A DNA stretch of 64,000 bases from Bradyrhizobium nanningense. GTDB taxonomy: Bacteria > Pseudomonadota > Alphaproteobacteria > Rhizobiales > Xanthobacteraceae. Location: positions 310,001-374,000 of the forward strand of contig NZ_LBJC01000024.1 in the NCBI RefSeq assembly GCF_004114535.1. Reading direction: 5' to 3'. Below the pieces are notes generated by a model. That model made no database searches, was not told the origin of the DNA, and worked only from the letters and a program-made list of their open reading frames with translations. Below are positions 23,547 to 32,144 of this stretch, piece by piece. The position numbers were made by a program, and so were the translations under genes. Numbering within the stretch: the stretch's first letter is position 1; each line of letters opens with the position of its first letter.

Positions 23547-23577
23547 CCGAGATTGTGGAGACGATCTCCCAAAACAA

Positions 23578-23605
23578 ATCCGCCGGAGGCTGCCCTCCGG
23601 CGGAT
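23578..23605 (-). terminator. Terminator of the molybdenum-hydroxylase operon
   Basis: On the minus strand ATCCGCCGGAGG pairs perfectly with CCTCCGGCGGAT across a four-base loop, followed by TTGTTTTGG. It begins 28 bases after the stop of the large subunit gene. Confidence 0.75.
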
Positions 23606-23633
23606 CATCTCATTCGGCAATCGCAAGCTCGCC

Positions 23634-25922
23634 TTACGCCTTCATGCTCGCCTTCACGGCCTCCGCCGTGATCGGCAGCGCCCGGACGCGGGCACCTGAG
23701 GCGTTGAAGATGGCGTTGCCGATGGCGGGCGCGACCACGGTCACCGCGGGCTCGCCGACGCCGGTGGCCTTCTCGCCATTGGCGATCACGGCGACTTCGG
23801 GCGTCTGGCTCATGCGCAAGGGCCGGTAGCTATCGAAATTAGTCTGCTCGATGCCACCGTCCTTCAGCGTCGCCTTCTCGTACATCGCCAGCGACAGGCC
23901 CCATAGCGCCGCGCCCTCGACCTGGGCACGGATGTTGTCGGGATGCACTTGCGTGCCGACGTCGGTCGCGACCGTGAGCTTCTTCACGGTCACCGCGCCC
24001 GACGGCGCCACCGCGACATGGGCGACGCATGCCGTCCAGCTTGCGGACTCCCGTTCCTGCGACGAGACGCAGGCAACCCCCATGCCCTCGCCTTTCGGCA
24101 GCTGCTTGGTGCCGTAACCGGAGAGCCCCATCGCGGCGAGCAGCGTGTTGCGCAGCCGCTGCGCGCCGCCACCGTTCTTGCCGGCGCCGTCGAGCAGCGA
24201 GATGCGGAATTGCGCGGGATCCTTGCCCGCCGCCGCCGCGATCTCGTCGATCATGCTTTCGACCGCCCAGAAGGTCCAGCCCGGCGCCACCGAACGGAGC
24301 TGGCCCGACGGTGTGGCATTGTGCGCGAGCTCGTTCTTGATCGCGCGCACATAATGGTTGGGCACGGTGTAGAAGAAGTCGGCCCCGTTCACGGTGAAAC
24401 TATCGAGCGAACCCTTCTTGTCGACAGCGGGCGATAACATATCGGGGATCCCCCAGCGCGCGGTCGGCCAGGCCGAGACCACGTCGTGGCTGAGCGCGAC
24501 GAGCTTGCCGTCGCCATCCACGCCGGCCTTGACCTTCTGATAGGTGAGCGGTCGCGAGAAATCCATCGTCATGTCGTTCTCGCGCGAGTAGATCACCTTG
24601 ACCGCCTTGCCGACCGCCTTCACCGCCTGCACCGCCGGGACCATCATGTCGGCATCGAGCCTGCGGCCGAAGCCGCCGCCGAGCCAATGCTGGTGCATCA
24701 CGACGAATTTCGGATCGATCCCGGCGGCGCCCGCCGCGATGGCGCCGGAGCGCGTCGCGAACTGGTTGCCGGAATAGATGTGCAGGATGTCGCCCTTGAA
24801 CTCCGCGGTGGCGTTCATTGGCTCAAGCGGCGCATGGATGTTGATGCTGGTGGTGTACTCGGCCTCGACCACTTTCGCCGCCGTGCCGAACGCCGCGTTG
24901 GGATCGCCGTCCTTGACGAAGAACTGGCCGGAATCCTCCAAGCCCTGAAGCCGCTTGGCTTCATCCAGCAGCGACTGGCTCGACAGCTTCGCGTTCGGAC
25001 CACCGTCATAGGCGATCTTCAGCACGTCCGCCGCCTTGCGGGCGTTGGCATAGGTGTTGGCCACCGCGACGACCCAGCCGGACGTGGTTCCGGTCTTGTC
25101 GTCGAGGATGACGGCCTTCATGAAGCCGGGCACTTTCTTGGCTTCACTGTCGTCGACCGATTTCACCGTGGCGCCGAAGCGCACCGGCGGAGTCACCACC
25201 TTGCCGTAGACCATGCCCGGCAGCATCACGTCGATGCCGTACTTGGCCGTGCCGTTGGTCTTGGAGGGGATGTCGAGCTGCGGCACCGAGACGCCGATCA
25301 TGGTGTACTGGTCCGGCGTCTTCAGCTTGATCGCCTTCAATTCGTCCGGCGTAAAGGTCTTCGTCGCCTTGCCGCTCTTGACGATCTCGGCAAAGGTCAT
25401 CTGCTTCTTCGACTTCGGATGCGAGATCACGGAGTCGCGAACGACGAGCTGGTCCTTGAAGTAGGGCGGCAAGCCCATGGCCGCGGCGGCGGCCTCCGTC
25501 AAGGCGATGCGACCGGCCGCACCGGCCCGGCTCATCGCCTCGAAGTTCATCATCGTCGACCAGCTGCCGCCGGTGATCTGCGCGCCCAAGACCGGATCGT
25601 TGAACTTCGGATCGTTGGGGGCGAGTTGCACGCGCATGTCGCTCCACTTCGCGCCGAGTTCCTCGCAGACGATCTGCGCCATCGTCGAGGCGATGTGCTG
25701 GCCCATGTCGGCCTTGCCGCAGGTCACGGTGACGAGACCGTCCGGAGAGATCGCATACCAGACGCTCGGCTCGAAATTGGCGGGCGCCGCGGCCGACGCG
25801 GAATTAATGCCGGGGACGCCGGCATAGCCGAGCACGAGGCCGGTCGCGGCGGTGCCGACCAGGAAGGAGCGGCGGCTGAGATCCGTCGTCTCGGGGGTGA
25901 CGTTCTTCACATGCTCGTTCAT
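23634..25922 (-). CDS. Molybdopterin-dependent oxidoreductase large subunit (isoquinoline 1-oxidoreductase beta-like)
   Basis: The 762-residue subunit belongs to the xanthine oxidase family, in the branch that is exported. A Tat signal is present: LSRRSFLVGTAATGLVLGYA with R17-R18. The two repeated aldehyde-oxidase domains contain VTCGKADMGQHIASTMAQIV near the start, GGSWSTMMNFEAMSRAGAAG, HQHWLGGGFGRRLDADMM (molybdopterin site), and near the C-terminus TGVGEPAVTVVAPAIGNAIF with the GVGEP Glu. The partner 2Fe-2S subunit is encoded upstream with an ATGA overlap. No cytochrome subunit is adjacent. The substrate is an N-heterocycle or aldehyde by family, not shown here. Confidence 0.92.
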   Translation of the reverse strand: MNEHVKNVTPETTDLSRRSFLVGTAATGLVLGYAGVPGINSASAAAPANFEPSVWYAISPDGLVTVTCGKADMGQHIASTMAQIVCEELGAKWSDMRVQLAPNDPKFNDPVLGAQITGGSWSTMMNFEAMSRAGAAGRIALTEAAAAAMGLPPYFKDQLVVRDSVISHPKSKKQMTFAEIVKSGKATKTFTPDELKAIKLKTPDQYTMIGVSVPQLDIPSKTNGTAKYGIDVMLPGMVYGKVVTPPVRFGATVKSVDDSEAKKVPGFMKAVILDDKTGTTSGWVVAVANTYANARKAADVLKIAYDGGPNAKLSSQSLLDEAKRLQGLEDSGQFFVKDGDPNAAFGTAAKVVEAEYTTSINIHAPLEPMNATAEFKGDILHIYSGNQFATRSGAIAAGAAGIDPKFVVMHQHWLGGGFGRRLDADMMVPAVQAVKAVGKAVKVIYSRENDMTMDFSRPLTYQKVKAGVDGDGKLVALSHDVVSAWPTARWGIPDMLSPAVDKKGSLDSFTVNGADFFYTVPNHYVRAIKNELAHNATPSGQLRSVAPGWTFWAVESMIDEIAAAAGKDPAQFRISLLDGAGKNGGGAQRLRNTLLAAMGLSGYGTKQLPKGEGMGVACVSSQERESASWTACVAHVAVAPSGAVTVKKLTVATDVGTQVHPDNIRAQVEGAALWGLSLAMYEKATLKDGGIEQTNFDSYRPLRMSQTPEVAVIANGEKATGVGEPAVTVVAPAIGNAIFNASGARVRALPITAEAVKASMKA

Positions 25923-26410
25923 GTGGGCCTCCGCTCGTTGGAGGTGGTGGACGCGGTGCGCATCTCGGATGCGGCACGCATGATCGCCTTCTGAATCCGC
26001 GAATAGGTCATGCAACGGCAGAGATTGCCGTCCATGTGCGCGACGACCTCTTCCTTGGTCGGGTTGGGATTCTTCGCGAGCAGCGAGGCTGCCTGCATGA
26101 TCTGCCCGGACTGGCAATAGCCGCATTGCGGCACCTGCTCGGCGATCCATGCCTTCTGCAAGGGATGATCGCCCTTGGCGGAGAGGCCTTCGATGGTGGT
26201 GATCTTCTTGCCGGCGACGTCGCCGACCATGGTCTGGCACGAGCGCACGGCTTCGCCGTTGACGTGCACGGTGCAGGCCCCGCACAACCCGGCACCGCAG
26301 CCGAACTTGGTGCCGGTCATCTGCAATTGCTCGCGGATCGCCCAGAGGAGCGGCGTGTCGTTCGCCGCATCCACGGACAGACTCCGCCCGTTGATGGTGA
26401 GAGTTGGCAT
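25919..26410 (-). CDS. 2Fe-2S small subunit (isoquinoline 1-oxidoreductase alpha-like)
   Basis: The 163-residue protein has a plant-type ferredoxin domain with TKFGCGAGLCGACTVHVNGE (first cluster), and a four-helix domain with CGYCQSGQIMQAASLL and HMDGNLCRCMTYSRI (second cluster). It passes electrons from the molybdopterin subunit. The stop overlaps the start of the large subunit (ATGA), so translation is coupled. ATG 26410 was chosen because the ferredoxin fold starts at MPTLTINGRSLSVDAAND. It is transcribed away from the hydrolase at 26730. Confidence 0.93.
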   Translation of the reverse strand: MPTLTINGRSLSVDAANDTPLLWAIREQLQMTGTKFGCGAGLCGACTVHVNGEAVRSCQTMVGDVAGKKITTIEGLSAKGDHPLQKAWIAEQVPQCGYCQSGQIMQAASLLAKNPNPTKEEVVAHMDGNLCRCMTYSRIQKAIMRAASEMRTASTTSNERRPT

Positions 26411-26729
26411 AGGCGTCTTCCCCTGCCGGTGCATGAAGCCGCTTACGGCGGCAACTTGAATGGCGGACGCCCACCGGGCTGGCGCCAACCTTGGCGGCGA
26501 GAATGATCGCGTTCGGTTGCCGTGGCAAATGCAATTTGGAACGAATAGAAGAAACGGTCTCCGCACCCGCGCGTTGTGGGCCGCGCCAATGACGCCGACG
26601 CAGCTACTGGACACAACAGCGCGTGCGTCAGGCATGCGTGCCTCGGCGACTCCGGCGGTTTCCTCCGAGTAACCCAGCAGGCTAGGATGCGTGAGGAAAC
26701 AACAGCAACAAACAACAAGGGTGGGCGAA
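26411..26729. other. Divergent intergenic region, no gene
   Basis: These 319 bases separate the molybdenum-hydroxylase operon from the alpha/beta hydrolase and must hold both promoters. I found no convincing hexamers or operator. The reading frames extending into it are low in coding character. Confidence 0.5.
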
Positions 26730-27494
26730 ATGCCTGAGATCAATCGGGACGGCGTCAATATCTACTACGAGGTTCACGGCGAGGGGCCGCCTCTGCTGCT
26801 CACGCATGGCTACTCATCGACGTCGGCGATGTGGCATGGGCAGGTCGATGCGCTCGCCAAGGAGCACAAGCTCGTCTTGTGGGACATGCGTGGCCACGGC
26901 CAGTCCGACTACCCCGATGATCCCAGGGCTTACAGCGAAGCGCTCACGGTGGGCGACATGGCCGCGATCCTCGATGCCGTCGGCGCCAAGCGCGCGATCA
27001 TCGGCGGATTGTCGCTCGGCGGTTACATGTCGCTCGCCTTTTATCGCGCGCATCCCGAGCGCACCCGCGCGCTGCTGATCATCGACACCGGCCCCGGCTT
27101 CAAGAAGGACGACGCGCGCGAGGCCTGGAATGCACGGGCGTTCGCCACCGCCGACAGGCTCGATCGCGAAGGCCTCGACGTCCTGAAATCGGCAACGCGT
27201 GAGCGCGCCTCAGCCAGTCACCGCAACGCCCAGGGACTGGCGCTCGCAGCACGCGGCATGCTGACCCAGCGCGATGCCCGCGTGATCGAGCTGCTGCCCG
27301 ACATCAAGGTGCCCTCGCTGATCGTGGTCGGCGCCGACGACACGCCGTTCCTGGCCGCGTCCGATTACATGGCGGCAAAAATCCCCGGCGCACAAAAGGT
27401 CGTGATCCCCGCCGCCGGTCACGCCGTCAACATCGATCAGCCCAAGGCTTTTGTTGACGCCGTCGAGCCTTTCCTGAAGAACTTGCCGGCATAG
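26730..27494 (+). CDS. Alpha/beta hydrolase
   Basis: The 254-residue hydrolase has the oxyanion-hole segment PPLLLTHGYSS, the DMRGHGQSDYP strand, the nucleophile elbow GLSLGGYMS with Ser, and the late acid and His region GADDTPFLAASDY and PAAGHAVNIDQPKAF. The substrate (ester, lactone or peroxide) is not apparent. ATG 26730 was chosen because it begins MPEINRDGVNIYYEVHGEGP; an upstream in-frame ATG adds a glutamine run with no counterpart in the family. The next gene starts nine bases after its stop. Confidence 0.9.
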   Translation: MPEINRDGVNIYYEVHGEGPPLLLTHGYSSTSAMWHGQVDALAKEHKLVLWDMRGHGQSDYPDDPRAYSEALTVGDMAAILDAVGAKRAIIGGLSLGGYMSLAFYRAHPERTRALLIIDTGPGFKKDDAREAWNARAFATADRLDREGLDVLKSATRERASASHRNAQGLALAARGMLTQRDARVIELLPDIKVPSLIVVGADDTPFLAASDYMAAKIPGAQKVVIPAAGHAVNIDQPKAFVDAVEPFLKNLPA

Positions 27495-27503
27495 GCTCAG
27501 GCA

Positions 27504-27860
27504 ATGGGGACGTCGACCATGATGCGAGCGATCTTCGCGGCGGGCGCAATCGCCGCGCTATCGTCGGCGGCGGCGCAGGCCGAGCCGTTCGGCGCGGTGC
27601 CGCCGCGCCGGCCCTTCGTCGCGACCTCGTCCAACAACATTCCGCTCGCCTTCGGCATGGATGCCGAACAGACCGCCCGCGCGCTCGGACAGCCGCTACA
27701 ATATGTGCGCGGACGTCCCGGCAACGAGATCTACCTCGCGCTGCGCGACATCGGCGGCAGCGGCTTGATCCCCCACCGTCACCGCCTGTTCCTGCAATTC
27801 CGCCATGGCCGGCTGGCGGGATGGAAGGAAGATTACGGCGAGAACTGGATGTGGGAGTGA
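27504..27860 (+). CDS. Small exported protein of unknown function
   Basis: The 118-residue protein has a signal peptide (MMRAIFAAGAIAALSSAAAQ, cleaved near AQAEP). The mature part includes PLAFGMDAEQTARALGQPLQ and a C-terminal FRHGRLAGWKEDYGENWMWE. The overall pattern, a helix pair followed by strands, resembles small lipid- or envelope-associated domains of the SmpA type, but the match is weak. It follows the hydrolase by nine bases, and the two are likely co-transcribed. Confidence 0.72.
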   Translation: MGTSTMMRAIFAAGAIAALSSAAAQAEPFGAVPPRRPFVATSSNNIPLAFGMDAEQTARALGQPLQYVRGRPGNEIYLALRDIGGSGLIPHRHRLFLQFRHGRLAGWKEDYGENWMWE

Positions 27861-27867
27861 ATCTATC

Positions 27868-27980
27868 CCCTCATGGTGAGGAGCGGCGTAGCCGCGTCTC
27901 GAACCATGCAGGCCCGGCCCTCGCATCTCGGCCTTGCATCCTTCGAGACGCGCGAAGGGCGCGTTCCTCAGGATGAGGGG
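27868..27980. repeat. Intergenic palindromic repeat, CCCCTCATGGTGAGGA family
   Basis: The arms CCCCTCATGGTGAGGA and TCCTCAGGATGAGGGG lie at the two ends. Between them GCGTCTCGAA pairs with TTCGAGACGCG. It fills the gap between the signal-peptide protein and the dienelactone hydrolase. Confidence 0.8.
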
Positions 27981-28019
27981 AGAGAGTGAATTACGTTACA
28001 AAAGAGAAGGACAACCCGC

Positions 28020-28694
28020 GTGGGACAAGACATCAAACTGAGGGCGTCGGACAATTTCCAGCTCGGCGCCTATCGCGCTGACCCTGCAGGCGCGCCGAAG
28101 GGCGCGGTGGTGGTGATCCAGGAGATCTTTGGCGTCAATCATCACATCCGCTCGGTCTGCGATCGCCTCGCTGGCGAAGGCTATGTCGCGATCGCGCCAT
28201 CGATCTTCGACCGCACCGCGCCGAACTTCCAGTCGGGCTATTCGCCCGACGAGATCGCCGAAGCGCGCAAGTTCGTCGCCAATCCCGATTGGGCCGCGAT
28301 GCTGCGCGATACGCAAGCGGCAATCGATGCCGCCAGAAGCGTCGGGCCCGTGGGCATCATCGGCTTCTGTCTTGGCGGCAGCATCGCCTTTGTCGCGGCG
28401 ACGCGCTTGACCGGCCTGAAGGCCGCGATCGGTTATTACGGCGGCGCCGTCGTGCGCTTTGCCGACGAGACGCCGAAGGTGCCGACGCAATTGCATTTCG
28501 GCGAGAAGGACCAAGGCATTCCCCTAAGCGACGTCGAGACCGTCAAGGCGAAGCGGCCGGACGTGGAGGTCTTCGTCTATCCTGGCGCCCAGCACGGCTT
28601 CCATTGCGACGAGCGGGCGAGCTACGACAAGACCAGCGCCGACATCGCCTGGCCGCGCAGCATGGAATTCTTCGCGACGCATTTGAAGAAGTAG
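28020..28694 (+). CDS. Dienelactone hydrolase family protein
   Basis: The 224-residue protein has the dienelactone-hydrolase elements AVVVIQEIFGVNHHIRSVCD (with the active-site Glu), GIIGFCLGGSIAFVAA (nucleophile Cys), and YPGAQHGFHCDERASYD (catalytic His). The family opens lactone rings and related esters. It starts with GTG 28020, preceded by AAGGA at about eight bases. It is monocistronic between two intergenic features. Confidence 0.92.
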   Translation: MGQDIKLRASDNFQLGAYRADPAGAPKGAVVVIQEIFGVNHHIRSVCDRLAGEGYVAIAPSIFDRTAPNFQSGYSPDEIAEARKFVANPDWAAMLRDTQAAIDAARSVGPVGIIGFCLGGSIAFVAATRLTGLKAAIGYYGGAVVRFADETPKVPTQLHFGEKDQGIPLSDVETVKAKRPDVEVFVYPGAQHGFHCDERASYDKTSADIAWPRSMEFFATHLKK

Positions 28695-28796
28695 CGCCCG
28701 CCTCTCTCTCCTCCCTCAGAGCGGAAATCGGGTGGGCGCAGCGTGGTGCGCGGCGATAGAGCTGGCCAGTCAAGCCAACTCACGCCGGAGATCGCC

Positions 28797-29279
28797 ATGC
28801 AGCGAGCCATCACGCACCTCGTCATCCGCAATCCGTTTGGAACCATGGATGTCCCCTCGCCCGATGATTCCGAAGTGATGGACTATGCCGCGACGGCCAC
28901 GCTGCCCGGCGATGCGGCGGACCGCAATGCGGCGGCATGGGCATCGATCGCAGCGCCATCCGATCCGATCGAGGGTCTCTGGGCGAGCCGCTGGAATGGC
29001 GGCGCCGATCCGACCATTGCCGGCGACACGCCGGACAAGTGGAAACAGGGGCGCGCGGACATCCGCATCGCGGGGAGCCGGATCTATCTGCGCTTCGACT
29101 GGGACCATGGCCACCGGCACGGGCTGATCGATGCCGCGCGCGACGGCGCGGAGCGCCTAGTCGGGAAATACATCAATTTGACCACGCCGGCGATCACCAG
29201 GCCGTGGGTCGGGCGCGTGGTCGACGCTGACAGGATCGACGGATGTTTTCCGAACGGGCGGCTGGATTTCAGGCGGTGA
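28797..29279 (+). CDS. Hypothetical protein
   Basis: The 160 residues begin MQRAITHLVIRNPFGTMDVP. The protein contains PIEGLWASRWNGGADPTIAG, RADIRIAGSRIYLRFDWDHG, and a C-terminal VGKYINLTTPAITRPWVGRV. The alternation of charged helices and strands and a Trp-rich middle argue for a real protein, but I do not recognise the family. ATG 28797 with CGGAG upstream is preferred over an earlier in-frame start at 28743. It is convergent with the polysaccharide-export gene with one base between stops. Confidence 0.6.
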   Translation: MQRAITHLVIRNPFGTMDVPSPDDSEVMDYAATATLPGDAADRNAAAWASIAAPSDPIEGLWASRWNGGADPTIAGDTPDKWKQGRADIRIAGSRIYLRFDWDHGHRHGLIDAARDGAERLVGKYINLTTPAITRPWVGRVVDADRIDGCFPNGRLDFRR

Positions 29280-29280
29280 G

Positions 29281-30039
29281 CTAGAACCAGCGCTCGCCGA
29301 CGAACACGGTGTCGCCAGGATTCAAGGGGGTGCCGAGCGGCACCACGGCGCGCATGGAGCCGCCTTGCTCGGTATGCGTGACGGTGACCACGTCGCGCTT
29401 GGCGCGGGGCGAGAAGCCGCCGGCGATCGCGACCGCGCTTTCGACCGTCATGTTCGGCACATAGGGATATTGGCCCGGCGCGGTGACTTCGCCGAGAATG
29501 AAGAACGGGCGATAGGATTCGATCTCGACCGCGACCGAGGGTTCGCGGATATAGCCGTTGCGCAGGCGCGCGGCGATCTCGCCGGCAAGGCCGGCGGTGG
29601 TGCGGCCGCGTGCCGGCACCGCGCCGATCAGGGGCATGGTGATGGAGCCGCCGGCATCGATGGCGTAGCTGTTGGTGAGGCCTTCCTGGCCGTAGACCAC
29701 GACGCGGAGCTTGTCGCCGGCGTCGAGATGGTAGGAGGCGTCGTAGCGCACCGGCCCCGCCATCGGCGCGGCGTAGCCGACCGGCATGGGTGCGGGCGAA
29801 GCGGCAAAGGAATTGCTGAGCGCCGCGATGGCACCGCCGCCATTGTTGGCAACGACGACCGGCTGCGGAGCGCCATAAGGCTGGCCATAGGCCATCGAGT
29901 CGAGATCGGCGCGAGCTGGCATCACCGCGACGGGACCGGCGGTCTGCATGCAGCCGCCAAGGGTCAGCGCGGCGGACGCTGCCAAGGCCACTGCCGTGAT
30001 CGACGATCGAAACGCGCGTGCAACTGGCACCGGACCCAT
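29281..30039 (-). CDS. Polysaccharide export outer-membrane lipoprotein (Wza/ExoF-like)
   Basis: The 252-residue protein has a lipoprotein signal peptide with lipobox LGGC near residue 30. It carries a Pro/Ala-rich spacer, a poly-export domain (YHLDAGDKLRVVVYGQEGLT, SYAIDAGGSITMPLIGAVPA), and a soluble ligand-binding (SLBB) domain with FFILGEVTAPGQYPYVPNMT. Such proteins form the channel for capsule or exopolysaccharide export. No polymerase, flippase or kinase genes are adjacent, so it is an isolated paralogue. ATG 30039 was chosen at the start of the signal peptide; upstream residues lie in a repeat. Confidence 0.9.
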   Translation of the reverse strand: MGPVPVARAFRSSITAVALAASAALTLGGCMQTAGPVAVMPARADLDSMAYGQPYGAPQPVVVANNGGGAIAALSNSFAASPAPMPVGYAAPMAGPVRYDASYHLDAGDKLRVVVYGQEGLTNSYAIDAGGSITMPLIGAVPARGRTTAGLAGEIAARLRNGYIREPSVAVEIESYRPFFILGEVTAPGQYPYVPNMTVESAVAIAGGFSPRAKRDVVTVTHTEQGGSMRAVVPLGTPLNPGDTVFVGERWF

Positions 30040-30127
30040 CCCTCGAAACGAGACAGTTCCAGTGATGCACCGGTTATGGTTAATAAAGCGTTTGCGGGGA
30101 GCGATGACCCGACGATGCCCGCCATGC

Positions 30128-30266
30128 GCGCGGTACGCTCCCTCTCCCGCTTGCGGAGGGAGGGCTGGGGAGAGGGTCTCTCCACGATGGGACAGTCTCC
30201 TAGAGGAAAGAGCCCTCACCCGCATCTGCGATGCAATGCGACTTCTCCCGCAAGCGGGAGAGGTGC
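30128..30266. repeat. Intergenic palindromic repeat, CTCTCCCGCTTGCGG family
   Basis: The arms CTCTCCCGCTTGCGGAG and CTCCCGCAAGCGGGAG enclose secondary pairs (GGAGAGGGTCTC). It lies between the export lipoprotein and msrA. Related copies are at 34738-34896, 42821-42963 and 48601-48660. Confidence 0.8.
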
Positions 30267-30284
30267 ATCGAGTTCGCGGCTAGC

Positions 30285-30941
30285 TTACGCGCTCACGCCC
30301 ACTCCGATCGGGCAGGACACGCCGGTGCCCCCTAAGCCGCAATAGCCGGCGGGATTCTTCGCCAGATATTGCTGATGGTAATCCTCGGCGAAATAGAATT
30401 CGCCTGATGGCGCGATCTCGGTGGTGATGGCACCGAGACCTTTTGCTGCGAGTGCCTTCTGATAGAGCGCCTTCGACTCGTCAGCCGCCTTCTTCTGCGC
30501 ATCGGAAGAGGTGTAGATCGCACTTCGGTACTGCGTGCCGACGTCGTTGCCCTGGCGCATGCCCTGCGTCGGGTTGTGACTCTCCCAGAACGTCTTCAAG
30601 AGCGCCTGGTAAGAGATCTTGTTCGGATCGAACACGACCAGCACCACTTCGGTGTGGCCGGTGCGGCCCGAACAGGTCTCTTCATAGGTCGGGTTCGGCG
30701 TGTGGCCGCCGGCATAGCCGACAGCGGTGGTGTAAATGCCATCGCCGAGCTCCCAGAATTTCCGTTCGGCGCCCCAGAAGCAGCCGAGCCCGAACACCGC
30801 TTGCTCGAGGCCGGCGGGATAAGGCGGCTTGAGCCTGCTGCCGTTGACGAAATGGGTGGTCGCGGTCGGAATGGCCTGCGCACGGCCGGGCAGCGCGTCA
30901 GCTGCGCTCGGCAATGCGGTGGTCTTGCGCATGAACAGCAT
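30285..30941 (-). CDS. msrA: Peptide methionine sulfoxide reductase A
   Basis: The 218-residue enzyme has the catalytic motif AVFGLGCFWGAERKFWEL, TAVGYAGGHTPNPTYEETCS, GHTEVVLVVFDP, and FAEDYHQQYLAKNP. The C-terminal CGLGGTGVSC supplies resolving cysteines. It reduces S-methionine sulfoxide in proteins and free methionine using thioredoxin. ATG 30941 has GGAG seven bases upstream. It is monocistronic. Confidence 0.95.
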   Translation of the reverse strand: MLFMRKTTALPSAADALPGRAQAIPTATTHFVNGSRLKPPYPAGLEQAVFGLGCFWGAERKFWELGDGIYTTAVGYAGGHTPNPTYEETCSGRTGHTEVVLVVFDPNKISYQALLKTFWESHNPTQGMRQGNDVGTQYRSAIYTSSDAQKKAADESKALYQKALAAKGLGAITTEIAPSGEFYFAEDYHQQYLAKNPAGYCGLGGTGVSCPIGVGVSA

Positions 30942-31093
30942 GATGGGTCTCCGAAACGAGCCGTCCGTCGCCTGAGCCAGATGCTCGAGGCGGCGTGCTC
31001 GCGATCAGGTGGGAATATAGCGATCTACGTGAGCGTGGGCAGAGTTGTTACGCCGCGCGCCGCGCAGCGCTCAATCCCGGCGGGAATTGAGGA

Positions 31094-31411
31094 TCAATCC
31101 CGGGAATAGCCGATTAGCGGTTTCCGCGGCCGGAACAGGATCATCAGCAGGATGCCGAGAATGCCGAGGACGGCGAAGACCGGCTGATCCAGCAGCAGGC
31201 GGATCACGGAGGTCCAGAGCCAGGGCGCCTTGGCCTCGACCCAGGTGCGGAAGGCCGACTGGCTGGCCTGATTGATGTCGTTCCAGAACTGGCCGAACCG
31301 GGTGAACTTCAGGGTCTGGTCGGCCACCCAGCGGGCGCCGTCATAGACCATGAAGATGAACCCGCCGGCGAGCAGCAACAGCCCAATCAGTCGGAAAAAG
31401 CCGCGGATCAT
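31094..31411 (-). CDS. Small membrane protein, unknown function
   Basis: The 105-residue protein has an N-terminal hydrophobic helix (LIGLLLLAGGFIFMVYDGAR) and a C-terminal one (VFAVLGILGILLMILF) separated by about 45 residues with several aromatic and Trp positions. The C-terminus is basic (RPRKPLIGYSRD). It looks like a conserved two-helix protein but has no known domain. It is transcribed away from rpsT, starting 378 bases before the rpsT start codon. Confidence 0.72.
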   Translation of the reverse strand: MIRGFFRLIGLLLLAGGFIFMVYDGARWVADQTLKFTRFGQFWNDINQASQSAFRTWVEAKAPWLWTSVIRLLLDQPVFAVLGILGILLMILFRPRKPLIGYSRD

Positions 31412-31555
31412 GCCTCACCTTATATGGTCGCCCGATCGGAGGACCCGATATAACGCCGCCAGCCAATAGCCGGGCGACGGCAGAAATTCAACCTCTTCAG
31501 GGCGTTACGGCGCCCCCTGGAGCGCCCTGAGGCCGCTTTTCCGGCCCAGAAAGCG

Positions 31556-31584
31556 TTGACGGTGCCGAAGACCCTCTCTATAAG
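31556..31584 (+). promoter_or_regulatory. rpsT promoter
   Basis: TTGACG (31556-31561) and TATAAG (31579-31584) are 17 bases apart, a near-consensus sigma-70 promoter. Transcription would start near 31591, giving rpsT a leader of about 200 bases. The leader contains GC-rich hairpins (GCGGCGGGCG region) but no riboswitch that I recognise. Confidence 0.75.
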
Positions 31585-31789
31585 GGCGCCAACTGGCGGC
31601 GGGCGCAATCCTGCCGCCGCTGTTCTTTGAGCAGTTGCAGGCTCCTTGAGCTTAGAGCTCTATGAGGCCTCATGTTCCCGGGACGGCCCAGCAACCGAAC
31701 ACCCTAAATCCGAGCGTCGATTACGCGGTCAAGCAAGCCGGCGCTACCCGACCAAGACGCGACCGGTACCCGCAAAGGATATTGAGACC

Positions 31790-32056
31790 ATGGCCAATAC
31801 CACTTCCGCCAAGAAAGCGACGCGCAAGATCGCCCGCCGCACCGCCGTCAACAAGTCGCGCCGCACCCAGATGCGCGGTGTCGTGCGGACCGTCGAGGAA
31901 GCCATCGCCACCGGCGATCGCGCCGCAGCCGTGAAGGCGCTGGCGAATGCCGAGCCCGCGTTGATGCGTGCCGCGCAGCGCAACATCATTCACAAGAACA
32001 ACGCCAGTCGCAAAGTCTCGCGCCTCACCGCGCAGATCGCCAAGCTCGCCAAGTAA
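31790..32056 (+). CDS. rpsT: 30S ribosomal protein S20
   Basis: The 88-residue protein is highly basic: MANTTSAKKATRKIARRTAV, then RRTQMRGVVRTVEEAIATGD and IIHKNNASRKVSRLTAQIAK, the three-helix bundle of bS20. It binds 16S rRNA early in small-subunit assembly. AAAGGA precedes the ATG. The gene is placed just upstream of dnaA, as in other Rhizobiales. A promoter (31556) and an intrinsic terminator (32119) bound it. Confidence 0.97.
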   Translation: MANTTSAKKATRKIARRTAVNKSRRTQMRGVVRTVEEAIATGDRAAAVKALANAEPALMRAAQRNIIHKNNASRKVSRLTAQIAKLAK

Positions 32057-32118
32057 GCTCGGCAAGTCAGGGCGGATCGATCGGTCGACTGATCGATCGA
32101 ACATCGCACGCGTCAAAC

Positions 32119-32144
32119 AGCCCGGCATCGCGCCGGGCTTTTTT
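32119..32144 (+). terminator. rpsT intrinsic terminator
   Basis: AGCCCGGC and GCCGGGCT pair around a five-base loop and are followed by TTTTTT. It ends rpsT transcription about 65 bases after the stop. Confidence 0.88.

Noticed and set aside
24486..25994. Plus-strand frame under the molybdenum hydroxylase large subunit
   Set aside because: Composition is Arg/His/Asp-rich with no motifs; the minus-strand gene has full family signatures.
31600..31780. Riboswitch in the rpsT leader
   Set aside because: The leader is GC-rich and can fold, but matches no riboswitch core that I know.
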